A stretch of 64,000 bases of DNA. Origin: Planococcus citri. Its lineage: Eukaryota > Arthropoda > Insecta > Hemiptera > Pseudococcidae. The notes below the pieces were generated by a model that did not search any database, had not been told where the DNA came from, and was given only the letters and a program-made list of their open reading frames with translations. Of the stretch, positions 11,330-22,736 are shown piece after piece. The stretch covers positions 11,364,001 to 11,428,000 of the forward strand of contig NC_088677.1 of assembly GCF_950023065.1 (NCBI RefSeq), written 5' to 3'. Each line of letters begins with the position of its first letter. Position 1 is the first letter of the stretch. Position numbers and translations under genes: made by a program.

Positions 11330-11535
11330 AAATGGTCCAGTCCCAAATGAGAGTATTTGAGATTCTGCGCAAATTGACTTCTGAACTGGACCGTCGTTGC
11401 CTTCCCCATCAGATCCAAAATCCACAGAGTCTAAGTCGATTGCGCGAATGGAAGAGTACCATAAATGTGTATTGTGTACCTATTCTGCAGATCTTGATCC
11501 TTAACCTTGTAAATTCTATGTATTGGACGACTGTA
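11330..11535 (-). pseudogene. Exon module G, copy 3 (frameshifted)
   Basis: A TTACAG acceptor and an AAATAAG|GTATGG donor (about 11,268) are present. A 7 nt insertion in the region matching RYTF shifts the frame to a stop. A long open frame in another phase (DSVDFGSDGEGNDG, SFGTGPFLSKP) survives. Confidence 0.35.
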
Positions 11536-12797
11536 AGGTTAATTTTCATATCATTTTTTGTTTTTTTTTAATACTCAGATCAACCTACAGCTTACATTGA
11601 TTCACCTATAGTAAGTTAAAAATAATGGGAATCCCTGAAACTCCCTTTCGGGATGGCTCGCCGACCCAGAATTCGTTTCAACATGGAATAATATGAACTC
11701 AAAAATACATCTTGTGTTGCCATTTCATGAAAATTAGAAATCATTGGTTTTTCCTGCTCATTTTTATCTGACGTGATCAATTGGTTATTTATTTCTTTTC
11801 AACTCGTCGCACTATACTCATTCAATAGTCAAAACTATGTTTTTCTCGTGAAAACAGAAATCCTCTTGCAATCAGTTTCGACAAGTTTCAAGTTCTATTT
11901 TATTTTTAACAAATTGTGGTGATACTTTATTCAATTTTTTCAGAATTTAATTCCACTTTGATAATATTTGATTCTACTTTCGCGTACCTAATTTTCAATC
12001 ATTTTTGGAAATTTTTCGCAGACAATAAATTGCTAAAATTTCGTTATGATACATACTTACCTGAATTTTTAAATGAGTCATTTTTAACGATTTCAGGTAC
12101 TTACTAAATGGAAATTTGAAGAGTTTTTGAGCAATTTCATTATAATTTTGCTCGGTTTTTCGGATTTTTCATCGATTTACAATAACTTACGACTTACAGT
12201 GTCTAATGAGTCAGTTGAATGATTTGTATCGTACTGCATATGGTTGTTGGTGATTTTCAATGGTTCATTTGATTATTTTGGTTGAGATTTTGCTCAAATT
12301 TCGAGATGTTTTTTATGCTTCCTGTTGCTTGCAAATTGCTTTTGTTGGTGATTTCAACTGTAGCCAACGAAGTGAAATACAATGTAAAGAAAAAATATAT
12401 AGCATGTTACCTACTTTCATTTCTATCACTTGATCATCAACTTGTGAATGTGCAAGTACGAATAACCCCCACCCCCAAAAAAGAAAGAAAGAAACAATAA
12501 AAATGAAAATAACGCCTTACAATACATGAGTTCGAGTTTATTTGGGAAATTTATTTTACGGAATTCTCACTGGACAATCTCCTAAAATTTTCAATTCTTT
12601 TTAAAATATGTAATTATTTTGATGAAATTACTACAAAAATTTGACTCAAAGATGTAGTAGCTTGACAGCTCTAGTGTTTTTTCGTTATAGCGTTTTGTTG
12701 TAGGTATTCAAATTCTCAATTTTCGTGGATTGACCAGAAAAAAGTCAAAGAATTTTGAAATTATTTACTTACAAAAATTTCTTGCATGTAAATATAT

Positions 12798-12942
12798 TTA
12801 GCAAATCTGATGATAAGTACCCTCACTTGGCAATTTAGAAATCTCTCTTTCTTCTCCAATAATATCACAATCGCCATTCTCGTGTTTAATTGCGGAAATC
12901 ATTGGTGAATATTCCAACGTCTGCTTTTGTACATGCTGATTG
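12798..12942 (-). CDS. Exon module J, short-frame copy (open)
   Basis: The acceptor TTATTAATTTAG lies above 12,942. After one base the frame reads NQHVQKQTLEYSPMISA, IKHENGDCDIIGEE and EISKLPSEG for 47 codons, then stops at 12,798-12,800. The entry phase matches modules G and K. Other copies of J (6,480-6,610) end instead at an AG|GTGAG donor after a KV codon pair. The insert-free PMISAIKH region is readable in this phase, which supports phase 2 as the original frame. Confidence 0.38.
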
Positions 12943-13083
12943 CTAAATTAATAACAATAAAATAATAATAACCTACAGTATTACTTAATTATAGAAATGA
13001 ATGCCCCTCCATACCTTATTTTCTGAGCGCTGAATTCACTTCTTCGCAGATTGTAAGTCGGTTGCGTGAATGGAAGAGTGCCA

Positions 13084-13209
13084 AAAAAAAATCGCGTCCG
13101 GGTTTCTCATGATGTCGTATTCGAGTATAACTTCGCTCGTCAATATGTTCAAGCCCCTCGCGATGCTGGGGTGGACATCGATAACCTCGCCGGACGACCT
13201 ACGTCTAGA
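13084..13209 (+). mobile_element. Fragment of Ty1/copia-type pol
   Basis: A GC-richer stretch interrupts a module G copy; compare 1,490-1,600, where the same flanks are continuous. The plus-strand frame reads RVRVSHDVVFEYNF and then APRDAGVDIDNLAG before a stop at 13,210. The pattern R-V-x-V-S-x-D-V-V-F is typical of the junction after integrase in copia pol (usual form SRDVVFDE). Only about 40 codons are present and no LTRs are seen. The base composition differs clearly from the flanks. Confidence 0.5.
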
Positions 13210-14599
13210 TAGTAGTTGTAAGGTCGATTTTCATGTCATGTTTCGTGTTTTTTTTTTCAACCCTCAGATCACCTAGAGGTTACATCGATTCACCTATAGC
13301 AAGTTGAAAATAATGGTGACCCCTGAAACTCCCTTCTGGGATGACTCACCGACGCGACCCAGAATAATTCATTTCTATATTGAATAATACATTTATGTAG
13401 GTACTTAAAATACACCTTGTACTGCCATTTCAAGAAAATTAGAAACTATTGGTTGTTCCTGCTCATTTTTATCTGACATGATTATTTCTTTTTAACCCGT
13501 CATGCTTCTCTATACCTAGAACTATGTATATTCCACGTCAAAACAGAATCCCTCTTGCAATCAGCGAATAGACGTGAACTTTTCTCGTCAACATTAAAGC
13601 TGGTCGTTGTACACATTTTTTGACCTAATAATTGGTGATTTCTGTGCCAATTTTGTACCTACTTTTAACAAATGATAGGGGTAGGTACTTTATTCAGTTT
13701 TTGCAGCGTTTAATTCCGCTTTGATAAGATTTGATTTATTTTTCAAAATTCCTACCATTTATAGAATTCTTTCGCAGAAACCTGCTGAAATTTTGCGATG
13801 GTACGTGAGTAAATTTTTAAATTAGTCATTTTTAACTGTTTCGGATGCTCAATGGAAATTTGAAGAGTTTTTGAGCAATTATAGTCGAATTTTGCTCGGT
13901 TTTTCTGATTTTTCATTAATCTACGATCATTTACTGTGTCTGATGAGTCAGTTGAATGATTTGTATCGTACTGCATACAATTGAATTATTTTTCAATGAT
14001 TGAGGTGATTTTTTTTTAGTTGAGATTTTGCTCAAATCTTGTTTCCAATTGTTTTTGTGGGTAATTTGAACAATAGCTAAAGCAGTTAAATAAAAAGTGA
14101 AGGAAAAAATATATTATGTTACTTTCATTTTAATCACTTGATCATCAACTAGTTAATGTTCCCTCCACCCCCAAAGGAAAGAACTAAATAATAAAAATGA
14201 AAACAGCTTTTTACAATACGTAATTTTATCCACAAGGGAGGTTATATTTCTGAAGTATTGCACATTACATATTCATCGTATCAAAATATTTTTGAGAGCA
14301 TGATTTTTTTTTATCACCTAATTATGGTTGATAAGGTTTTCTGTCAAATCTGGACATTGTTAGAGTCACTTTTTTTCATTACATTCCGTAGAATTTGGTT
14401 CGTCACATTATTAAAAAAATTTTAAAAATGAATGAATAACGATAAAAATAATGCCTTAACAAGATACATAGGTAGTTGAAAAATGTTTACCGAAAGTAAA
14501 ATTAAAATTGATAAAAATTGCCGAAAAGTAGTTAGGTACCTACTGAATTTTTTTGTAAAACTTTGCAAAAAGTGCATGAAAAAGTGTTGAAATGTTTAC

Positions 14600-15655
14600 C
14601 CTTAAAGACCCAGGCTAATCCTGAGATGTTGTGTGAAAATGCTTTCAATTTCCTGAATTAGATCATCACAAGCATCACTTTAACCCACAGTTTGCCCCCC
14701 AGCCCCTTAAAGCCGTCTCGTAAAAGCCGTACCAATTTATTTAATTTTCCTTGAAAACCGAGAAAGCAAAAACCCCAATGAGGTCAATCATGGAACTGAA
14801 TGATGTAGTATCATTAGGTGTACTGAATGAGTGAAAGCATATCCCCAAAGAACACCCCACCCCTTTTTGGGGGGCAAATTTTCAAAAAAGTTGGGATAAA
14901 AAAATTGGACCCATGCTCCTTTTTGGGATAAACATATTGATGGTAGACCCTTCACAAAATGAAATCATGAAAGGTGTGAAAATGGTGGACCAGAGCGATT
15001 TTTTGAAAATTTGATTCGCTTGTCTCGATAAAAACACGAAAAAACAGAGCATGAATACGCAAAGTACATAATATGGGAAATATTATCAAGTAGGCTTGAA
15101 ATGACAGAAACAAGAATTGAAAGGAACACAGATGCTTTTAACAGCACATAAGTTCAGATAATCTACAATCCACCCATCAAATCTGTTTATCACTCCGTGG
15201 ATATTCTTTCTCGATATTTGTCACCAAATAGTTACATCCTACAAAGGTTAGCAGTACGATTGTTTTTCTGCAGAAATATCGAAATAGGTTTATCAACCAC
15301 TTTGAAAAGCTTTACACAGTCAAATTGCAGCACTCCCTGGCATTTCATAATGTTCAAGCATTCATGAAGAAGTCACTATCCCTTCTCAATCATAGATAAT
15401 GTAGTTCTATATCATGAAAATTGCACGAGCAGAAGTTGAGGTTTACAATCATGAGATTGTGTCCAGCTTATGACTACAGGATTCAGGGGATTTGAGATTC
15501 AGTAAAAAGCTTTCAACGGTTGTTCAACCACAACTCTGAACTTTTGAATGTTTTGAGAAATTCCTGCTGAAGTTGATATTCTTTCTCGATATTTGTCAAC
15601 AAATAGTTACATCCCGCAAAAGGTTAGTGGTATAATTGTTTTTCTGCAGATTTTG
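14600..15655. repeat. Unrelated segment with a 75 bp direct repeat
   Basis: The left-unit sequence stops near 14,600 and resumes near 15,655. The segment has no clear reading frame. It contains two direct copies of about 75 bp (15,200-15,274 and 15,575-15,650), each with gatattctttctcgatattt and ending near tttttctgcag. It may be a non-autonomous element or an old insertion; its ends do not show obvious terminal repeats. Confidence 0.4.
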
Positions 15656-15800
15656 AAAATTTTGAAATAGAAATTTTTACTATGGGAGCTAAATTTGAAA
15701 GTGGCAGCTAGAATAAATGGTGTGGTACTTGGGCCAAGGGCTACCACTGAGACCACTTTCCATCTAAATCCACCAGGAACACTTCATGAGGCTTACCAGT
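15655..15800. mobile_element. Remnant of foldback element A
   Basis: This matches the right arm of copies 1 and 2 (gtggcagctag, cttgggccaagggctaccac, cactttccatc). The other arm is missing. Confidence 0.5.
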
Positions 15801-16102
15801 AATTTGGATGCGTTTTTATGAGATTTGATATCGATTTTCGCGGCGGTTTTGGATTCGCGACTAGTCGAAGGCAACACAACCGGTTCGGACGCATTGTTGG
15901 TTGAGACTTGAGAGATTTAGCACTGGTTCAATGGTAATCGAGCTAATATCAGAGACAGACACTTCTCTCATATTTGTCAAACTTCCTGACGGATCTTAAT
16001 TTTTTGGTTTTCTGTACGTGATAGGTACCTGGTTTTCGGTTGAGTTGCGTTTCCATGCGGTTTTGGATTTAACTGATTCTCGTCATCATCTTCTAAGTAA
16101 AC
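15797..16102 (-). pseudogene. Gene fragment of unknown identity, frameshifted
   Basis: This GC-richer stretch sits between repeat sequence on both sides (compare 4,130-4,170 and 12,420-12,470). The minus strand reads YLEDDDENQLNPKPHGN up to an AG|GTACCT site at 16,029. Then comes a second block, DPSGSLTNMREVSVSD through TIEPVLN, and after a one-base frame change SQVSTNNASEPVVLPSTS and AAKIDIKSHKNAS, up to a CTG|GTAAGC donor at 15,797. The acidic then Ser/Thr-rich composition looks like a real protein linker. It is either two or three exons or a retrocopy with two frameshifts. No domain is recognised. Confidence 0.45.
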
Positions 16103-17046
16103 CAACGATTGGTTGATCACCAACTTGTGAATATGCAAGTACAATAACCCTCGCCCTCAAAAAAAGAAAAAATAAACAATAAAAATGAAAATAACGCCTT
16201 ACAATACATAATTTCATCTACTAGGGAGTTCTATCAGGGATTTTCTTTTACAGACTTATACAATTGGACAATCCATTAATTTTCAATTTTTTCAAAAATA
16301 ATTATTTTGATAAAATCTGTTAAATGTGAAAAAATTGCAACATCTTATACTCAGAATACAACATATTGTACTGCCATTTCGTTAAAGTTGGACTTCACAG
16401 GGTTTCCTACTCATTTTTATCTGACGTGATTACCTACTTTAATTCTTTTTAACCCGTCAAGCTTCGCACATGAAACTATTCTATGTCAAAACAGAAACCC
16501 TCCTGCAATCAGCGAATAGATGATGGATTCTTCACTACGTTTTTTATTTAATTGGGATGGTTTAGCTGGAATTCCATGTATGTACTTTTCTCGTCAACTT
16601 TCAAGGATCTACTATTTCACACATTTTTGTTTATCTAATTGGTGATTTTTGTGCCAATTTTGTAGTTTTAACTAATGATAGGGGTACATATTACTTACAT
16701 ATTCAATTTTTGCAGCGTTTAATTCCGGTTTGGTAGTAGAGGTATTGGATTTCTTTTTGTACCTGATTTTAATCATTTTTGCAAATTTTTCACAGAAATC
16801 TGCTGAAATTTCACGATGCATATTGTTTAAATTAGGTAGGTAGTCATTTTCAACATTTTCAGGTACCTACTCAATAGGTAGAAATTTGAACAGTTTTTGA
16901 GCAATTTTAGGTGCTGCTGTAATTCTGTTCAGTTTTTTTGATTTTTAATCAATCTACAGTAACTTACAGGGTCTGATAATAAGTCACTTGAATAAAATGA
17001 CAAAGCAAAACCCATTTTGCAATCAGCGAATATCCGATCTTTATAA

Positions 17047-17313
17047 TCAGAGGTGATAGATAAGTCTAGACAATGTATTTGTATAGATTTTCTTTACACT
17101 CTTTTGGTACTTTGTGATTTTAGAGACAGGGTAGTCCATATCACCATAATTCCACCGCAACTCTTCCATCATTCCAATGTTTCTGGCCACTACAAAGTAC
17201 ATGAATTCATGTTGTGCTGCCATTTCATGAAAATTAAAAATCATTGGGTTTTCTTGCCCAATTTCATCTGACGTGATTATTTTTAACCCCATCATCACGC
17301 TCCTCACTTGAAA
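17047..17313 (-). CDS. Exon module H variant with unique C-terminal tail
   Basis: The minus strand is open from a TATGTAG acceptor (exon starts 17,313) to a TGA at 17,047, 88 codons. The first half is the repeated H module (KIITSDEIGQENPM, NFHEMAAQHEF). The second half (RNIGMMEELRWNYGDMD, KITKYQKSVKKIYTN) is found nowhere else in the window. This is the only H copy whose frame is open back to an acceptor, because a short indel removes the TAA seen in the others. It may be a terminal exon. The function is unknown. Confidence 0.42.
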   Translation of the reverse strand, partial: FQVRSVMMGLKIITSDEIGQENPMIFNFHEMAAQHEFMYFVVARNIGMMEELRWNYGDMDYPVSKITKYQKSVKKIYTNTLSRLIYHL

Positions 17314-17617
17314 CTACATATTTTGGGTGAAAACAGAAACTCTCTTGTAATCAGCAAGTAATAATGGTTTCTCCATCATTTTTTCGTTTTTTTGGATAGC
17401 TGAAATTTCGGGATGGTACCTGCATAAATTTTTAAATTAGTTATTACGTACTGGTATACCTACTACAAAATGAATGAAATTTTGACGAGTTTTCAGCAAT
17501 TTTACAATCAATCTACAGTGTCTGATGAGTCAGTTGAATGATTTGTATCGCACTGCATCGTAATAATGAAAATGAAAATAAGGCCTTACGATGCATAATA
17601 CATAATTTACCATAACT

Positions 17618-17815
17618 TTATTGGATGTTATTGCCAATTGTATGGATGTACCTCCATTTTTCCATTATAATTTTACATTTTATCAAGCTGTGATCAGAAT
17701 GGAAGTTGAAATCGTTTTGGATGTCAAAGTTTTGAATAAATTCTGGAGCTTGAGGAACTAAGATTCTAAAAATAATTTTCTTTTCGGTAGATAAATATGT
17801 GTACTTACTTGCCAT
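17618..17815 (-). mobile_element. Non-LTR retrotransposon endonuclease-like fragment, copy 1
   Basis: A 65-codon minus-strand frame contains NDFNFHSDHSLIKCKI. The SDH followed by L-I/V and basic residues matches the last motif of the AP-endonuclease domain of LINE elements (SDHRLV...). No reverse transcriptase part is visible nearby. The same segment recurs at 19,935-20,277 and 22,279-22,470, together with its non-coding flanks, so it is now part of a tandem duplication. A GTAAGT site follows the segment ATGGCAA upstream. Confidence 0.42.
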
Positions 17816-18383
17816 TTACTCTAATAAGTAAACGTTTATTATTACAATTCGATACTTAACAATTTGGACGGGCTGAAATTCCGTTAAAATGTTAAAAATG
17901 AACGCATGTTTGAAGTGAGAGCACCTATAATGATTTCCCAGAATAAGATTAAGATTAGGTTTATAAGTTAACTGGTTAACATCTCTATTTACAAATACAA
18001 ACTATTCTTAATTTGGAACTGTTCACTCAAATTGGAATATTTATCCTTGTCCATCCATTTTTCAAAAACCTATACTTACTATGTATCTAGGTACTTTTTT
18101 TTTGGATATATATACCTACGTTTGGAATCGCTTCCAATACTTTTCGGTATTTAAGATTACGTCTGTGAATTTAAATGATTATAAAATATCGACGTAGGTA
18201 TTAATTCAGTTATCACAGGGTTTTTACTACATACAAAAATTTGACTCACAGATATAACTAGCTTGACTGCTCCAGTGTTTTTTGGCTATAGCGTTCTGTT
18301 GTATTAAAATTCTCTGTTTGGGTGGATCAACCCAAAAAAATGTCGACGAATTTTGATCAAATTCAGCGATGAAAGTTACTTAC

Positions 18384-18510
18384 AAAAATTTCTTGTAAAT
18401 TTAGGCGTCGGTACATCACTTGAACATAGCGGACTGGCTACCAGTTCCTCTAGCTTTGGAGAGCCGATTGGGTCTGAAGACATGCTTGTCTATAAAACGA
18501 TTCAACAATG
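18384..18510 (-). pseudogene. Exon module K, copy 4 (frameshifted)
   Basis: Both splice sites are kept (AAATTTAG acceptor, GTAAGTAA donor), but the length is 127 nt instead of 129 and the frame shifts after FYRQA. Later pieces (PNRL, RGTGS) appear in another frame. Confidence 0.4.
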
Positions 18511-18597
18511 CTAAATTTGTTTGAAAAAATTAAATTAGAAATTAACTTATTACTGAAGAAGAAACCTCACTTGACTCTTCCAATAATATCATAATGA

Positions 18598-18757
18598 TTA
18601 TCCGCGAATCGTCTTCTGCACAGGACTGTCGCGTCGTTGCCCTCTTTCACAGATCCAAAATCCAAAGAGTCTAAGTCGATTGCATGAATGGAAGAGTATC
18701 ATAAAATGTGTGTTCTGCTGATCTTGACCCTTTGACCTTGTAATTCTATGTATTGGA
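18598..18757 (-). CDS. Exon module G, copy 4 (truncated, mostly open)
   Basis: From the CCTTACAG acceptor the phase 2 frame is open for 52 codons (PIHRITRSKGQDQQN, LFHSCNRLRLF, WICERGQRRDSP) and stops at 18,598-18,600. A deletion has fused it directly to module J sequence (IIGR region). The parts that align with copy 1 (QDLQN/QDQQN, LFHSxNRL, WICxRGQR) support this reading frame. Confidence 0.4.
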
Positions 18758-18869
18758 CTGTAAGGTTAATTTTCATATCATTTTTTGGGGTTTTTTAACC
18801 CTCAGATCAACCTACAGCTTACATTGATTCACCTATATAGTAAGTTAAAAATAATGGGAACCCTTGAAA

Positions 18870-19013
18870 CTATCCCTTCTGGGATGACTCACCGAACCAG
18901 AATTCATTTCTACATTTTAATAATATGAGCTCAAAATACATACCTACATCTTGCGTTGCCATTTCATGAACGTTAGAAATCATTAATTTTTCCTGCTCAT
19001 TTTCATCTGACAT
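18870..19013 (-). CDS. Exon module H, copy near 19 kb (open)
   Basis: A 47-codon minus-strand frame starts at an ATG (19,013) and reads MSDENEQEKLMISNVHEM and CRNEFWFGESSQKG to a TAG at 18,870. Its start matches the conserved NEQE(N/K)PMISNFHEMA core of other H copies; the tail has shifted relative to them. Confidence 0.33.
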   Translation of the reverse strand: MSDENEQEKLMISNVHEMATQDVGMYFELILLKCRNEFWFGESSQKG

Positions 19014-19158
19014 GATTTATTTCTTTTTAACCCTTCACGCTCCTCACTTGAAGCTATTTCGCGTGAAAACAAAAATCTTCTTGCAATCAGCAAATTAGAT
19101 GATGGTTTCTCCAATTAATTGGATCATAGATAATCCGTGCAAAAATTACGTATCAAAA

Positions 19159-19340
19159 ATTGACAGTTTTTTCGTCACTGTCAGTGACTGTAAGTTTTTG
19201 TTAGTAACTGTCAGTTTTACATATAAGAAACTGACAATTTTTCAGGTCACGTGACATAAAAAACTGTCAGTTTCTTATGAAAAACTGTCAGTTACTAACA
19301 AAAACTTACAGTCACTGACAGTGTCGAAAAAACTGTTAAT
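19159..19340. mobile_element. Short perfect-looking hairpin (MITE-like)
   Basis: Arms of about 84 bp are reverse complements around a short loop that includes tcacgtga. The arms are built from repeated actgtcagt and gtcactgacag words. No target duplication is obvious. The near identity of the arms suggests recent origin or correction. Confidence 0.6.
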
Positions 19341-19934
19341 CACCGAATTAGTGATGTTTGTGCCAATTTTATGCCTAGTTTTAACTTTAACTACTGATGG
19401 GTACCTTATACAATTTTTACGGGGTCTAATTCCGGTTTGCTAATATTTGATTCATTTTTCATACCTAATTTAAATCATTTTTGAAAATTTTTCGCAGGAA
19501 TCTGCTGAAATTTCGCGATGGTGCGTGCGTCAAATTTGAAATTAGTCATTTGTAACGGTTTGAGGTATCTACTTAATGGAAATTTGAAGAGCTTTTGAGC
19601 AATTTTTCTAGAATTTGCTCGGTTTTTTTCTGATTTTTCATCGATCTACGATAACTTACAGTGAGTGTCTGATAAGTCAGTTGAATATGATTTATATCGC
19701 ACAGCATACGCAATTGATTGTTGGCTATTTTCAATGATTGAGGTGATTTTTTAGGGGGAGATTTTGCTCAAATTTCGAGATGTTTTTTACTTTGTTTCCA
19801 ATTGTTTTATGGGCTTAATTTCAACAATTTCTAAACAAGTGGGACAAAAAGTAAAGTAAAATTACGAATATAATAATGAAAATGAAAATAACGCCTTACG
19901 ATTTAATTTTTACCATAACCTGGGATACCATAAA

Positions 19935-20277
19935 TTCTATTGTCTCGGTGTGCTCAGAATGGATGTTGAAATTGTTTTGGATATCAATAGTTTTGAATAA
20001 ATTCTGAAGCCTGATGAATTAAGATTCTAGAAATAATTTTCTTTTTGGTAGATAAATATGTGTACTTACTTACCATTTACGCTGATAAAGGTTTATCATT
20101 ACGATGTGGTAAAAGTAATACGTACACAATTTGTACCGGCTGAAATTCTGTTAAAATGTTGAAAATGATCGTGTTTGAAGTGAGAGCACCTACATAATGA
20201 TTTCCCAGAATAAGATCAAGATTGGGTATAGTTAACATCCCCGTGTACAAATACAAACTATGGTATTTTCTTGGCAA
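19935..20277 (-). mobile_element. LINE endonuclease-like fragment, copy 2 (decayed)
   Basis: This is collinear with 17,590-18,000. The SDH motif has become SEH. Upstream the frame PNLDLILGNHYVGAL and FNILTEFQPVQIV is readable, shared with the other two copies. Confidence 0.35.
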
Positions 20278-21181
20278 CCAATGTTATGAAATTGGCTTTT
20301 AAAGTCGATGTAAGTATGTTATGAGAAAACTTCAGTGAAACTTCATATAAGTAGGTACCTTCCCTCGTATCCTTCATTTCGTGACCTAAGAGCTCATCCC
20401 TGTAGAAAAATCTCACGTTACTGTTGGAACTCATGATTATACGTAATGAGGTCTCAAGAGGTCAACCGCTTGCTAATTTTGTGGAAAGCAATTTTCATAA
20501 TTGATTATTAGAGAAATTTATTCTTTTTCGGAGGATCCATCCCCTAACTTTGGAAATCCGTCCATTCCTTCGCCTATTGATAAAAATGTTGGAATTAAAG
20601 TAGTTCGTTGAAAAATCCTCAAAATTTCGACAGAAAACCAAAAAAAAAAAAAAAATCGAGTTGATGATTTTGAGAATTATTTTTTCGAGCTTTCAAGTTG
20701 AACGGTTTCTCTAAATGAAAATCGATGATGACCATGTACATATCTAGTAGTAGAGAAAATTTCAAGGAACAATATTTCAAGTACATATTTTTATGGCTAA
20801 TTTCAACAATGGCTGAAAAAGTTTTTCGAAAAAGAAGCCAAGATAAGAAATATGATGCGATACTTTTATTGCCATCACTCGATCATCAACTTGTATATGT
20901 ACGTATAAGTACAAGAATCCCCCCTCCAAATAGAAATGATTAAATATTTAAATAAATAATAAAAATGAAAATAACGCCTTACAAACATTATTCATGTTAC
21001 AAGGAGAAACGTAGGTCTATTGGTGTTCTGCAGTATTTCTCTTATGCGGCCACCAGTTCCTCCAGCTTTGGTGAGTCGATTGGGTCTGGAGACTGGCTTG
21101 TCTATACAACGGTTCAATAATACTTTTTTTTGAACTTATTATAATACCTACCTAAAAAAAATTATTTAGAAATTAACTTAC

Positions 21182-21345
21182 AGAAGAATAAGAAACCTCA
21201 TTTGTCAATTCAGAAATGTTAACCTCCTGCCACCACTCTTCCTCAGTCTTCTCCAATAATATCATAATCATCTTCGTGTTTAATTGCGGAATTCATTGGT
21301 GAATATTCTAACGTCTTTTGTACAGACTGATTGTGCTAAATTAAT
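21182..21345 (-). pseudogene. Exon module J, long form, copy 3
   Basis: From the GTAAGT donor at 21,182 upstream, LLEKTEEEWWQEVNISELTN is open. The PMNSAIKHEDDYDIIGED part lies in another frame and ends in TGA, and two extra bases follow the acceptor. Module K remnants at 21,030-21,115 (RPNRLTKAGGTGGRIRE) lie just downstream. Confidence 0.35.
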
Positions 21346-21582
21346 ACTTATGTAGAAATAAAATGATAAAAACCTGCTAAGTATAAAATTAATTAAGTAT
21401 AGAAATGAATGCTTGCTTACCCATGGACCAGTATTTTCTAAGCGCTGAATTAATTTCTAATATGTGGTAATTTTTTCAACGTTATAGCGTCTCATTCTAT
21501 GTATTTGACTCTAAAGTCAAGTTTCCTGTCATTTTTCGGATTTTTTAACCCTTAGATGAACACACAGCTTACCTCGATTCAC

Positions 21583-21755
21583 CTATAGGAAGTTAAAAAT
21601 AATGGGAATCTCTGAAACTCCCTTTTAGGATGACTCGTCGACCAAGAATTCATTTCTACATAGAATAATATGAATTCAAAATTCATCTTTTGTGCTGCCA
21701 TTTCATGAAAATTAGAAATCATTGGGTTTTCCTGCTCATTTTTATCTGACGTGAA
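21583..21755 (-). CDS. Exon module H, copy near 21.6 kb (open to donor)
   Basis: The minus strand is open for about 55 codons to the AG|GTGAAT-type donor after 21,583. It reads SDKNEQENPMISNFHEMAA, FYVEMNSWSTSHPKREF and PLFLTSY. It matches copy 2 (6,930-7,106) codon by codon, with small indels of whole codons. Confidence 0.38.
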
Positions 21756-22278
21756 TTACTTCTTTTTAACCCCTTCACGCTCTTCACTTGAAACTATTTT
21801 GGGTGAAAATAGAAACTCTCTTGTAATCAGCAAATAACAATGGTTTCTCCATCATGTCTTCATTTTTTCGATTTTGGTGAGTGTTCATTTCTCGCCAATT
21901 TTCAAGGATGTACAATTTTACACAATTTTTTTCACCGAATTGATGATTTTTGTGCCAATTTTGTAGTTTTAACTTTTAACAAATGATATGGGTAGGTACC
22001 TACTTTATTCAATTTTTGAAGCGTTTAATTCCGCCATGGTATTATTTGATTTATTTTTCGTAATCAGCTAAAATTTCGGGATATTACCTGCATAAATTTT
22101 CAAATTAGTTTTTTTTTAACAATTTCAGGTAGGTAAGTACCTACCACACGAAAGAAATTTTGAAGAGTTTCGAGCAATTTTACTATCAATCTACGATAAC
22201 TTGCAGTGTCTGATGAGTCAGTTAGATGATTTGTATCGCACTGCATCGTAATAATTAAAATGAAAATTGTTGACGTTT

Positions 22279-22470
22279 CTAGGTGGATGTACCTCCATTT
22301 TTCCATTCTAATTTTACATTTTATCAACCTGTGATCAGAATGGTAGTTGAAATCGTTTTAGATGTCAAAGTTTTGAATAAATTCTGGAGCTTGAGGAACT
22401 AAGATATCTACTAGAAATAATTTTCTTTTTGGTAGATAAATATGTGTAGGTACTTACTTGCCATTTACTC
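22279..22470 (-). mobile_element. LINE endonuclease-like fragment, copy 3
   Basis: This reads PQAPEFIQNFDI, then a TAA, then NDFNYHSDHRLIKCKIRM. SDHRLI is closer to the family consensus than in copy 1. The flanks to 23,050 match 17,820-18,130. Confidence 0.42.
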
Positions 22471-22736
22471 TAATAAGTAAACGTTTATTGTTACGATTCG
22501 ATACAACAATTTGAACTGGCTGAAATTCCGTTAAAATGTTAAAAATGATCGCGTGTTTGAAGTGAGGGCACCTATACCTAATAATGATTTCCCAGAATAA
22601 GATTAAGATTGGGCTTATAAGTTAACTGCCTAACTGGTTAACATCTCTGTTTACAATACAAACTATTCTTAATGTGCCACTGTTCACTCAAATTGGGATA
22701 TTTATCCTTGTCCATCCGTTTTTCAAAAACCTACTA

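Larger units (their letters stand above)
10830..14600. repeat. Left tandem unit 3 (diverged, shortened)
   Basis: This again starts with the gtaggttcctacctacc and gtgctttctgcag landmarks. It carries K (10,941-11,057), G (11,330-11,535), J (12,798-12,942) and H-like segments (about 11,620-11,790 and 13,290-13,490). Foldback element A is absent. The stretch 11,900-12,640 is AT-rich and matches 2,060-2,700 without coding signal. Confidence 0.65.

Noticed and set aside
11323..11571. Plus-strand frame with FEILRKLTSELDRR and LSRLREWKS
   Set aside because: It looks protein-like, but the minus-strand frame of the same exon has matching splice sites and phase, so the plus frame is taken as its shadow. 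Some doubt remains.
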